NCBI RefSeq assembly: GCF_019857185.1
Contig: NZ_JAHWXP010000003.1
Span: forward strand, 1 to 64,000
Length of the DNA: 64,000 bases
Direction of reading: 5' to 3'
DNA from: Alteriqipengyuania abyssalis
GTDB lineage: Bacteria > Pseudomonadota > Alphaproteobacteria > Sphingomonadales > Sphingomonadaceae
The notes beneath the pieces are model-generated. The model was given only the letters and a program-made list of their open reading frames with translations, did not search any database and had not been told where the DNA came from. Position numbers and translations under genes: made by a program. Below are positions 55,342 to 62,846 of the stretch, one piece after another (positions within the stretch are counted from its first letter, which is position 1; each line of letters opens with the position of its first letter).

Positions 55342-55798
55342 GGCGTAGCGGCACTGTTCTCAGCCTCCCTGATTTTGTTTTGACACTCGCGACTATGACT
55401 GTCTCACGATTCTCGGTCGCAAAGGAAAGTGGGCTATGGGCAAGCTGTTTCCTCAAATTGGCCGAATGATTTGCTCTAGCACCCGCATCTAAAGCCAGTT
55501 TCAGCGCGAGTTCGGTTCCTCCCAGCGCCTTCCGGCTTTCTTCAAGATAGCGACGGCGAAGTTGCTTGAAGTCGAGCCATTTCTGGCGAATTGGATCAGA
55601 CTCGTTGTAAGCTATGAGGCAATTCGTATAGCGAAGCATTGAGTCCATCATTTGCCCCCAGGACACGAGTATGTGGCCAACGAGGCCTGCTAAGTCGTCA
55701 CCGACTGGGGAGAGGACTCTTGCTTCCGCAGCTTCAGACGGGTCGGACGGATGCGCTTCCAGCATTAGACATGCTGCATTAAAGTCGAGACGAGCCAT
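55145..55798 (-). CDS. Passenger gene, HEPN-like helical protein (tentative)
   Basis: 217 residues from the ATG at 55798. Almost wholly alpha-helical and polar: LAGLVGHILVSWGQMMDSMLRYTNCLIAYN, WLDFKQLRRRYLEESRKALGG, then NLRKQLAHSPLSF with an R-x4-H (RKQLAH), the type of motif used by HEPN ribonucleases. That reading rests on a motif and helix pattern only. It starts two bases from a divergent gene (55797), a back-to-back layout that often shares a regulator. Lower GC than the host. Its 3' end overlaps the 80-residue ORF on the other strand. Confidence 0.6.
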   Translation of the reverse strand: MARLDFNAACLMLEAHPSDPSEAAEARVLSPVGDDLAGLVGHILVSWGQMMDSMLRYTNCLIAYNESDPIRQKWLDFKQLRRRYLEESRKALGGTELALKLALDAGARANHSANLRKQLAHSPLSFATENRETVIVASVKTKSGRLRTVPLRLKRLQGALRDIEIAHGRIHQLALSTTVPVPYSSLEKSLLQEIQAKGWTPHPIVGMPSPPPQSSRE

Positions 55799-55937
55799 GA
55801 CAGACACCGATCAAAACAAAGAGGACGAGGTGCTAAAGCGGATGCTCAACACCCCGCCCAAGAAAAACGAGCCGACCACGGAGCTTGGGAAGGCGAAGCG
55901 GAAAGAGCGCGAGGACGGTGACGGAAAGCGATCGTAA
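55797..55937 (+). CDS. Passenger gene, 46-residue hydrophilic protein
   Basis: From the ATG at 55797. Highly charged; DEVLKRMLNTPPKK is a pattern seen in small unnamed proteins of mobile DNA. Its start overlaps the divergent HEPN-like gene's start by two bases. Function unknown. Confidence 0.55.
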   Translation: MTDTDQNKEDEVLKRMLNTPPKKNEPTTELGKAKRKEREDGDGKRS

Positions 55938-56112
55938 GCGCTCGGCTGTTCGCTACGACTGCCTCGATTGGGCGCGCAGGGATGGTGCGCGGGGTGAGTG
56001 TGTTGAAGCCACCCTCGCCCGCGCCCAACTTTACGCCGAGTTCATCCTATTTGAGGGGATTGTCCCGGTCGGGGATGAAATCGACCAAATGCTGATAGAT
56101 AGCCCCCAATAG
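55918..56112 (+). CDS. Passenger ORF, 64 residues, unknown
   Basis: From a GTG at 55918, preceded by GAGG, overlapping the 46-residue gene by 20 bases. RYDCLDWARRDGARGECVEATLARAQLYAEFILFEG is plausible helical protein. Its 3' end is antisense to the 47-residue gene at 56047-56190, so one of the two may be spurious. Confidence 0.4.
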   Translation: MTESDRKRSAVRYDCLDWARRDGARGECVEATLARAQLYAEFILFEGIVPVGDEIDQMLIDSPQ

Positions 56113-56190
56113 CTCATTGGTCTTTTGCGCTTCCTTTTTGAGGTCTTGAAGCTCGCCGAGGATTAGATTTTCGGTTGGGATCGTTGGCAC
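56047..56190 (-). CDS. Passenger gene, 47-residue protein
   Basis: A short frame from a GTG at 56190 to a TAG at 56047-56049. AAGGAG stands seven bases before the GTG, the best ribosome site in the element. The product (PTIPTENLILGELQDLKKEAQK then TNELLGAIYQHLVDFIP) looks like a small amphipathic helix protein, possibly a coiled coil. Unknown function. 56191-56313 shows no other gene. Confidence 0.55.
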   Translation of the reverse strand: MPTIPTENLILGELQDLKKEAQKTNELLGAIYQHLVDFIPDRDNPLK

Positions 56191-56313
56191 GTCGCGCTCC
56201 TTGCTTGAGAACTAGGAGATTGCGACGGCCAACGTCCGGAGTCGAGTCCGCCTTAGCTATCAATCCAGCGCTTCGGCTTCGTCCCGATCACACGCGGCAA
56301 GTCCAATGGCGGA

Positions 56314-57243
56314 CTAAGCGGCGAGTGCGTCAGTCCGCCGATAGGTGAGGCGCTTACCGGCGATGCCTTTGAGGGCGATGTCGGTGCGCTCAACGTCGTT
56401 CACGCCGCAGGCGGTGCGGTTGGAATAGCGGAAGTCGAACTCGGCAACGTAGCGGTTGAGGTGCTGCTGCCCGCAGTGCTGGTAGATGCCGCGCATACCG
56501 CGCTTGAAGATACCGAAGAAGCCTTCGACGGTGTTGGTGGTCACGTCACCGCGCACGTATTCGCCGCGCATATGGTTGACGCTTTCGTGCTTGGCGAACT
56601 GCTTGCCGGGGCCTTTGTAGGAGTGCGCTTCGTCGGTGATGAGGCGCGAGGCGCGATCTACGCGGGTGTAAAGCAAACGCGAGACGTTTTCGGCGTTGAA
56701 GGTCTCGGTAAAGACGATGCTGGTCGAACGCCCGGTGGCGCGATCTACCAGCGACACGATACGGTTCATGTGGCGCATGGGCATACGCGACTGCGGCTTG
56801 GTCTTGTCGCGGCCAAAGTAGGTCTCGTCCACCTCGACGGTGCCGCCGGGGCCACCCATCGGGCCATCGTCCGTGGGCTTCATGGCTTCGCGGATGCGGT
56901 GGGCCATGAACCACGCGGTTTTGTAGGTCACGCCCAGCATACGGTGCAACTGGTGGGCGCTGATGCCCTTCTTGCTGGCACACATAAGGTGCGTGGCAAG
57001 CAGCCACTTGTTGAGCGGAACCTTGGAGCGTTCAAAGACGGTGCCCACGGTGACGGTGAACTGCTTGCGGCAGTCATTGCACTGGACAAGGCCGGGACGG
57101 TGCTTGCCACCTTCAAGCCGGGTCGCGTTCTTGCTCTTGCAGTGCGGGCACACGGGACCGGTCGGCCAATGGATGGCTTCAAGGTGTTCGCGGGCCGCAT
57201 CGGCGTTTTGGAAGCGAGGCTCAAAGAGGTTTGCGTCTGTCAT
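56314..57243 (-). CDS. IS1595-family (ISXO2-like) transposase
   Basis: 309 residues from the ATG at 57243; a longer frame starting at 57294 would begin in the target duplication, outside the element, so it is not used. A zinc ribbon (CPHC near 31-34 and CNDC near 57-60) precedes the DDE domain: VEVDETYFG (first Asp), ITDEAHSY (second Asp) and TNTVEGFFGIFKRG (third acidic residue, with Asn-x-x-Glu). No frameshift or stop, so it appears active. The ATG lacks a ribosome site, and TTGACA in the inverted repeat gives a very short leader. Confidence 0.94.
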   Translation of the reverse strand: MTDANLFEPRFQNADAAREHLEAIHWPTGPVCPHCKSKNATRLEGGKHRPGLVQCNDCRKQFTVTVGTVFERSKVPLNKWLLATHLMCASKKGISAHQLHRMLGVTYKTAWFMAHRIREAMKPTDDGPMGGPGGTVEVDETYFGRDKTKPQSRMPMRHMNRIVSLVDRATGRSTSIVFTETFNAENVSRLLYTRVDRASRLITDEAHSYKGPGKQFAKHESVNHMRGEYVRGDVTTNTVEGFFGIFKRGMRGIYQHCGQQHLNRYVAEFDFRYSNRTACGVNDVERTDIALKGIAGKRLTYRRTDALAA

Positions 57244-57264
57244 GCCCAGAATACTGCGGCATAC

Positions 57265-57292
57265 GGGCTGCTTTGTCAAGTATATAATGTCC
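57265..57292. repeat. Right terminal inverted repeat
   Basis: Reads GGACATTATATACTTGAC then AAAGCAGCCC on the minus strand, 26 of 28 bases matching the left end. It carries TTGACA (57279-57274), a likely -35 box for the transposase. Confidence 0.93.
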
Positions 57293-57300
57293 ATGTCCCT
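57293..57300. repeat. Right copy of the 8-bp target duplication
   Basis: ATGTCCCT, identical to 55062-55069. Confidence 0.93.
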
Positions 57301-57359
57301 TTACATGATGACAAGGTTCATTTACGGTTGCGATCATTGACCTGAGGAGGAGAGGTTTG

Positions 57360-59438
57360 ATGTTCCGTACCCGCAAGATCGCCCTGAGCACGAGTCTGGC
57401 CATCGGTTGCGCCGCAGCCGCGCTCACGCTAGCCGCCGCACCATCCATTGCTCATACGGACGATAGCATGACCGCAGCCACCCCCGCCGCCAAAGCCCCC
57501 CTGATCCCGCGCGAAAGCCTGTTCGGCAATCCGACCCGCGCAGGCGGTCAGATCAGCCCCGACGGCAAGTGGATCAGCTGGCTCGCCCCGTCGAACGGCG
57601 TGCTCAACGTGTGGATGGCCCCGGCGGACGATCTCGACAACGCGAAGGTCATGACCAAGGCGACCGACCGCCCGATCCGCCAGTATTTCTGGGCGCCCGA
57701 CAGCGCCAGCCTGCTGTACATTCAGGATAAAGGCGGGGACGAGAATTTCCTGCTCTACGGCGTCAATGTCGAAACCGGCGTTGAAACCACGCTGACCGAT
57801 TTCGAGAACACGCGGGTGATGGTGGTCGGCGGGTCCGACCGGATCAAGGACAAGATCCTGATCGGCCTCAACAACCGCGATCCGCAGTATCACGATGTCT
57901 ACATGCTCGACCTCAACACGGGCGAGCTGACCGAGCTGATCGAGAACAACGGCTATGCCGGGTTCGTCGCGGACGACAATCTCGACGTGCGCCTGGCGCT
58001 GAAACCCAACGCTGCAGGCGGGATGGATTTCTTCAAGGTGGTCGACAACGAGGTGGAGGCAGAGCCCTTCGGCAGTACCGGCCTCGAAGATTCGCTGACC
58101 ACCAGCCCGGCGGGCTTCACCACCGACGGCAAGACGCTCTACTGGCTCGACAGCCGCGGTCGCAACACCGCCGCGCTGACCGCGATGGACGTCGAGACGG
58201 GCGAGACGCGGGTGATCGCGCAGGACGAGAAGGCCGATATCGGCGGCTCGATCCGCGACCGGAAGACCGGCGAGGTGGAGGCCTATTCGGTCTATTACCT
58301 CAAGAACGAATGGGTCGCGCTGGACCCGGAAATCAAGGCCTCGCTCGATTTCCTCGAAGCCAACCTGACCGGCGAGTTCGGTATTTCCTCGCGCACCGAG
58401 GACGACACCAAGTGGATCGTCGGCAATGATCCGGTGGTCGGCCCGGCCAAGAGCTTCCTCTATGACCGCACCGCCAACACGCTGACCGAACTCTACGTCA
58501 CCCGGCCCGAGCTGGAAGGCGCGCCGTTGCAGCCGATGCACGCGCTGGAGCTGAAGAGCCGCGACGGGCTCACCCTGCCCTCCTACCTCACCCTGCCGCC
58601 GGGCAGCGACAGCGATGGCGACGGCGTGCCGGACAAGCCGGTGCCGATGGTACTGCTGGTCCATGGCGGACCGTGGGCGCGCGACGCCTATGGCTTCAAC
58701 GGTTACCACCAGTGGCTCGCGAACCGCGGCTATGCGGTGATGAGCGTCAATTACCGCGGCTCAACCGGGTTCGGGAAGGACTTCATCAACGCGTCCAACC
58801 TGCAATGGTCCAAGACCATGCACGACGACCTGATCGACGCCACGAAGTGGGCGATCGACGAAGGCGTCGCGATTCCGGACAAGGTCGCGATCATGGGCGG
58901 CTCCTATGGCGGCTATGCCACGCTGGTGGGCCTGACCTACACGCCCGAAACCTTCGCCTGCGGGGTCGACATCGTCGGCCCATCGAACCTCGAAACCCTG
59001 CTCTCCACCATTCCGCCCTACTGGGCCCCGGTGGTCGCACAGTTCCACGAGCGGATGGGCAACCCCAACACGCCCGAGGGCAAGCAGCTGCTGATCGACG
59101 CCTCGCCGCTGTACAAGGCCGACCAGATCGTGAAGCCGCTGCTGATCGGCCAGGGGGCGAACGACCCGCGCGTCAACCAGGCGGAAAGCGACCAGATCGT
59201 CGAGGCGATGAAGGCCAAGAACATCCCCGTCACCTACGTTCTGTTCCCCGACGAAGGGCACGGCTTCGCGAAGCCTTCCAACAACATCGCCTTCAATGCG
59301 GTGACCGAGAACTTCCTCGCCACCTGCCTTGGCGGGCGCGCCGAGCCGATCGGCGACACGATCGAGGAATCGACCGCCCAGATCGAGGAAGGCGCGGACT
59401 TCGTTCAGGGCCTCAAGGCCGCGATCGACGGGGACTGA
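57360..59438 (+). CDS. Secreted S9-family serine peptidase
   Basis: 692 residues from the ATG at 57360; AGGAGGAG lies upstream. A signal peptide (SLAIGCAAAALTLAAAPSIAH) leads to a beta-propeller (about 60-400) and an alpha/beta hydrolase domain. Catalytic triad: Ser515 in GGSYGGY, Asp602 in GANDPRVNQ, His634 in DEGHGF. Close to the acylaminoacyl/dipeptidyl peptidase group that trims peptides in the periplasm. The mobile element ends 60 bases before the start codon. Confidence 0.95.
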   Translation: MFRTRKIALSTSLAIGCAAAALTLAAAPSIAHTDDSMTAATPAAKAPLIPRESLFGNPTRAGGQISPDGKWISWLAPSNGVLNVWMAPADDLDNAKVMTKATDRPIRQYFWAPDSASLLYIQDKGGDENFLLYGVNVETGVETTLTDFENTRVMVVGGSDRIKDKILIGLNNRDPQYHDVYMLDLNTGELTELIENNGYAGFVADDNLDVRLALKPNAAGGMDFFKVVDNEVEAEPFGSTGLEDSLTTSPAGFTTDGKTLYWLDSRGRNTAALTAMDVETGETRVIAQDEKADIGGSIRDRKTGEVEAYSVYYLKNEWVALDPEIKASLDFLEANLTGEFGISSRTEDDTKWIVGNDPVVGPAKSFLYDRTANTLTELYVTRPELEGAPLQPMHALELKSRDGLTLPSYLTLPPGSDSDGDGVPDKPVPMVLLVHGGPWARDAYGFNGYHQWLANRGYAVMSVNYRGSTGFGKDFINASNLQWSKTMHDDLIDATKWAIDEGVAIPDKVAIMGGSYGGYATLVGLTYTPETFACGVDIVGPSNLETLLSTIPPYWAPVVAQFHERMGNPNTPEGKQLLIDASPLYKADQIVKPLLIGQGANDPRVNQAESDQIVEAMKAKNIPVTYVLFPDEGHGFAKPSNNIAFNAVTENFLATCLGGRAEPIGDTIEESTAQIEEGADFVQGLKAAIDGD

Positions 59439-59449
59439 GCCGACACCCT

Positions 59450-59474
59450 CCCCTCCCGCCGCTTGCGGGAGGGG
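59450..59474. repeat. Inverted repeat after the S9 peptidase gene
   Basis: CCCCTCCCG (59450-59458) and CGGGAGGGG (59466-59474) form a perfect 9-bp stem with a 7-base loop, 12 bases after the stop. No T-run follows. It looks like a repetitive extragenic palindrome. Confidence 0.6.
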
Positions 59475-59523
59475 CCCGGGGTGGGCATGAGGTCAGGTGC
59501 AACGGAAGCAGACGGGAAGCCTC

Positions 59524-60330
59524 ATGGACAGGAAAGCGATCTTCATCACCGGCGGCGCGTCCGGCATCGGGCGCGCCATCGCGCAGCGTTTCGCCAAGGA
59601 AGGCTGGTTCGTCGGCCTCGGCGATGTGAACGAAAAGGGGATGGTCGAAACCCAGCACCTGATCGGGCTCGGCTTCAGCTTCGGCCACACCTTCGATGTG
59701 CGCGACCGGGATGCGTGGGACGAAGCGCTCAATGCGTTCTCCATGGCCTCGGGCGGCCGGATCGACGTGGTCGCCAATAATGCGGGCATCCCGCTGGGCG
59801 GCTCGCTCGACCAGAACAGCGTCGAGGAGATCGAACGCTGCCTCGACATCAATCTGAAGGGCGTCTTGTTCGGCGCGCAGGCCGCGCTGCCGCACCTGAA
59901 GAAGACCGCGCCCGGATCGTGCCTGCTCAACACCGCCAGCGCGGCGGGCCTTTATGGCACTGCGGGCGCCAGCGTATATTCCGCGACCAAGTTCGGCGTG
60001 CGCGCGATCACCGAAAGCCTCGATGGCGAATGGGCCGAATACGGCATCAACGTGCGGTCGATCATGCCCAGCTTCATCGAAACCCCGCTGATCGACCAGC
60101 TCCCCAATGGGCAGACCAACGAAGCCATCCGCGACCGGGTGAAGGCCGCCGGGCTAGAGATCACCCCGGTCGCCGATGTCGGAGAGGCCGCGTGGGCTGC
60201 GGTCAATGGCGACAAGCTGCACACGCTGGTCGGCAAGACCGCCAAACGCGTCGGCTTCGCCTCTCGCTTTCTGCGGGGGCAGATGCGCAAACAGGTCCGC
60301 CGCAACGCAGGCGCGATGGGCGGACCCTGA
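59524..60330 (+). CDS. Short-chain dehydrogenase/reductase
   Basis: 268 residues from the ATG at 59524. TGGASGIGRAIAQRF binds the cofactor, NNAGIPLGG follows, and ASVYSATKFGVRAI has the catalytic Tyr-x3-Lys. Classical SDR. Substrate unknown. A basic tail (KRVGFASRFLRGQMRKQVRR) is longer than usual. Confidence 0.92.
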   Translation: MDRKAIFITGGASGIGRAIAQRFAKEGWFVGLGDVNEKGMVETQHLIGLGFSFGHTFDVRDRDAWDEALNAFSMASGGRIDVVANNAGIPLGGSLDQNSVEEIERCLDINLKGVLFGAQAALPHLKKTAPGSCLLNTASAAGLYGTAGASVYSATKFGVRAITESLDGEWAEYGINVRSIMPSFIETPLIDQLPNGQTNEAIRDRVKAAGLEITPVADVGEAAWAAVNGDKLHTLVGKTAKRVGFASRFLRGQMRKQVRRNAGAMGGP

Positions 60331-60375
60331 CCTGTAAGTTCGCTTCCGTGAACCGGTCACCTGAACGCTGTAAAT

Positions 60376-60663
60376 CTAGAGCGCATTGATCGCCTGCGCC
60401 ATGTGCACGTCGCGATGCGACAGACCGTCCGCATCATGTGTGGTCAGCGTGATCTCGACCGTGTTGTACACGTTCGACCATTCGGGGTGATGATCGTTCT
60501 TCTCGGCGATCAGCGCGACACGGCTCATGAACCCCCATGCCTCGCTGAAATCCTCGAACTTGAAGGTGCGCACGATCGCATCGCGGTCGCTCGCCATTTC
60601 CCACCCTTCGAGCGCTTCCAGCCAGCTTCCACGTTCCTCTTCGCTCAGTTTCTCGACCGCCAT
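60376..60663 (-). CDS. phhB: Pterin-4-alpha-carbinolamine dehydratase
   Basis: 95 residues. It dehydrates 4a-hydroxytetrahydrobiopterin so that pterin hydroxylases can recycle cofactor. [32 protein letters not shown] holds the conserved histidines. No phenylalanine hydroxylase is nearby. Confidence 0.95.
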   Translation of the reverse strand: MAVEKLSEEERGSWLEALEGWEMASDRDAIVRTFKFEDFSEAWGFMSRVALIAEKNDHHPEWSNVYNTVEITLTTHDADGLSHRDVHMAQAINAL

Positions 60664-60728
60664 GGGAATGTCCTTTCGCTACCGGATGATATTGCCGTCA
60701 CGCGCCCCCTCGCCTAACCCGCGCAGCC

Positions 60729-61307
60729 ATGCAAGCCCGCCTCTCCGCTCGCGATCTCGCCTGCCGTCGCGGCGAGCGCCTGCTTTTCCGCAAGCTGACG
60801 CTCGATCTCGGCCCCGGCGACATGCTGCATGTGCGCGGGCACAATGGCGTGGGCAAGACCAGCCTCATGCGTATCCTCGCCGGGCTCGCGCCGCCCTTTG
60901 CGGGCGAGGTTGAGCGCACCGGCGAGGTTGGCCTGGTCGACGGACGCCACGCGCTCGATCTCGACCGCGAACTGGCTGACGCGATGCGGTTCTGGGCCCG
61001 GCTGGATGGCGCGGGCGATCCGACGAGCGCGATGGAGCGGCTGGGTGTCGATGCGTTGGCGGATATCCCGACCGGCTATCTTTCTACCGGCCAGAAACAG
61101 CGCGCGGTGATCGCCCGCCTGCTGCTGCGGGCCCGCGCGATCTGGCTGCTCGACGAGCCCTTCGCCGGGCTCGACACCGCATCGCAGGCGCTGCTCGCCG
61201 ATCTGATCGCGGAGCATTGCGGCAATGGCGGGCTGTGCCTGTACGTCTCGCACCAGCCGGTCGATCTGCCCGCAACAGTGCTCGATCTGGCGGAGTACGC
61301 GGCATGA
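60729..61307 (+). CDS. ccmA: Cytochrome c biogenesis ATPase CcmA
   Basis: 192 residues. ABC ATPase of the CcmABCD heme-handling complex: Walker A GHNGVGKTSLMRIL, signature YLSTGQKQR, Walker B IWLLDEPFAGLD. Its stop overlaps the ccmB start as ATGA. ccmC-ccmI are not adjacent here. Confidence 0.94.
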   Translation: MQARLSARDLACRRGERLLFRKLTLDLGPGDMLHVRGHNGVGKTSLMRILAGLAPPFAGEVERTGEVGLVDGRHALDLDRELADAMRFWARLDGAGDPTSAMERLGVDALADIPTGYLSTGQKQRAVIARLLLRARAIWLLDEPFAGLDTASQALLADLIAEHCGNGGLCLYVSHQPVDLPATVLDLAEYAA

Positions 61308-61960
61308 GCGCCTTCGCGATCCTGCTGCGCCGCGACCTCGCGATCCTGCTGCCCGGCGGCGCGCGTGGCTCCGCCTTCCTGCCGCTGATCTTCTTCCTGC
61401 TGGTCGCGGTGCTATTCCCCTTCGCGGTCGGGCCTGAGCCGAGCTTGCTCGCGCGCACGGGCGGCGGAGTCCTGTGGGTCGCCGCGCTGCTCGCCAGCAT
61501 CCTCCCGCTCGACCGGCTGGTTGCGGCGGACCGCGACGCAGGCGTGTTCGACCAGCTGCGGCTGCGCGGGATTAGCGAAGAGGTCGCGATGACCGCGCGG
61601 CTGATCGCGCACTGGCTCAGCTTTGGCCCGCTGATCCTGATCGCAACCCTGCCCGCCTCGGCACTGCTATCGCTGAGCGGGCCGACCTTCTGGCGCCTGC
61701 TGGCCAGCCTGCTGGCGGGCACGCCGGGTCTCGCCGCGATCGGCCTGATGATCGCCGCCCTGCTGGCGAGCTTGCGTGGAGGGACCGCGCTCGCCGGGCT
61801 GATGCTCGCGCCGCTGGCCGTGCCGCTGGTGATCTTCGGCGCAGGCCATCTCGCGCGCGTGGACATGAGCGGCGCGCTGTTCGCCGGTGCCTTCAGCCTG
61901 GTCCTATGCGCAATCGCGCCCTTCGCCGCCGCTGCGGCTATTCGGGCGGCGCGGGATTAG
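61304..61960 (+). CDS. ccmB: Cytochrome c biogenesis membrane protein CcmB
   Basis: 218 residues from the ATG at 61304. About six helices; FAILLRRDLAILLPGGARGSAFLPLIFFLLVAVLFPFAVGPE at the N-terminus and VAADRDAGVFDQLRLRGIS are typical of CcmB. Works with CcmA at the inner membrane. Confidence 0.95.
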   Translation: MSAFAILLRRDLAILLPGGARGSAFLPLIFFLLVAVLFPFAVGPEPSLLARTGGGVLWVAALLASILPLDRLVAADRDAGVFDQLRLRGISEEVAMTARLIAHWLSFGPLILIATLPASALLSLSGPTFWRLLASLLAGTPGLAAIGLMIAALLASLRGGTALAGLMLAPLAVPLVIFGAGHLARVDMSGALFAGAFSLVLCAIAPFAAAAAIRAARD

Positions 61961-61980
61961 GCACCAATGCCTGGCGAGGC

Positions 61981-62808
61981 TCAGTAAGGCGGCTTGTCGC
62001 GGCCCGTGGGGCTGAGCGTGAAGATCTCCACCCCATCCTCGGTAATCGCGAGCGAGTGTTCGAACTGCGCGGAGAGCGATTTGTCGCGGCTCACTGCGGT
62101 CCAGCCGTCGCCGAGCACCTTGGCCCACGGCTTGCCCGCGTTGAGCATCGGCTCGATGGTGAAGAACATGCCGGGCTTTAGCTCCGGCCCGCTGCCCGCC
62201 ACGCCAACATGGACCACTTCGGGCGCGTCGTGGAACAGCCGCCCCACCCCGTGCCCGCAGAATTCGCGGACCACGCCATAGCGGTGCTGCTTGGCATGCG
62301 CCTCGATCGCGGCGCCGATATCGCCCAGCCGCGCGCCGGGTTTGCTCGCCGCGTCGATCCCGATCATCAGCGCCTCGTGCGTCGCCTCGACCAGCTTCTT
62401 CGCCTTGAGCGGCGGATCGCCGGCGAAGAACATGCGGCTGGTATCGCCGTGCCATCCGTCGAGCAGCGGGGTCACGTCGATATTGAGGATGTCGCCATCC
62501 TTCAGCGTCTTCTCGCCCGGGATGCCGTGGCAGATCACGTGATTGACCGAGATGCAGCTGCTGTGCGTGTAGCCGCGATAGCCGAGCGTCGCGGGCACCG
62601 CGCCTGCATCCAGCATCATCCCGCGGATCGCATCGTCGATGCTCGCGGTGGTGACGCCGGGCTTCACCAGCTCGGGCATCTGGTCGAGGATTTCGGCGGC
62701 CAGTCGCCCGGCCTTGCGCATCCCCTCGAACCCTTCGGGCCCGTGGAGCTTGATCGTACCGTCGCGGTAGACGTCGGAATCGGCTTCGATGGTCTGGTAT
62801 TCGGTCAT
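61981..62808 (-). CDS. map: Methionine aminopeptidase, type I
   Basis: 275 residues. Removes N-terminal methionine. The metal ligands appear in order: Asp in NIDVTPLLDGW, Asp in HGDTSRMFFAG, His in FCGHGVGR, Glu in FTIEPML and Glu in the QFEHSLAIT region. Slight N-terminal extension. Convergent with ccmB, 20 bases apart. Confidence 0.97.
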   Translation of the reverse strand: MTEYQTIEADSDVYRDGTIKLHGPEGFEGMRKAGRLAAEILDQMPELVKPGVTTASIDDAIRGMMLDAGAVPATLGYRGYTHSSCISVNHVICHGIPGEKTLKDGDILNIDVTPLLDGWHGDTSRMFFAGDPPLKAKKLVEATHEALMIGIDAASKPGARLGDIGAAIEAHAKQHRYGVVREFCGHGVGRLFHDAPEVVHVGVAGSGPELKPGMFFTIEPMLNAGKPWAKVLGDGWTAVSRDKSLSAQFEHSLAITEDGVEIFTLSPTGRDKPPY

Positions 62809-62846
62809 GCCGCTCTAGATACGCACGACCGCGCGAAAAAGCGAGG

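Larger units (their letters stand above)
55070..57292 (-). mobile_element. Complete IS1595-like element with passenger genes
   Basis: A 2223-bp element. Its ends are 28-base inverted repeats beginning GGACATTATATACTTGA (left 55070-55097, right 57292-57265), identical at 26 of 28 positions (mismatches at 18 and 26), flanked by the exact 8-bp duplication ATGTCCCT. Inside are a full-length ISXO2-type transposase and a passenger block of four or five small genes on both strands. Base composition is clearly less GC-rich than the host genes. The insertion lies between the glycosylase gene and the S9 peptidase gene. Intact ends, duplication and transposase suggest recent movement. Confidence 0.93.

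Noticed and set aside
57243-57294. Transposase start at the upstream ATG (57294)
   Set aside because: That ATG includes bases of the target duplication outside the element; it would not move with it.
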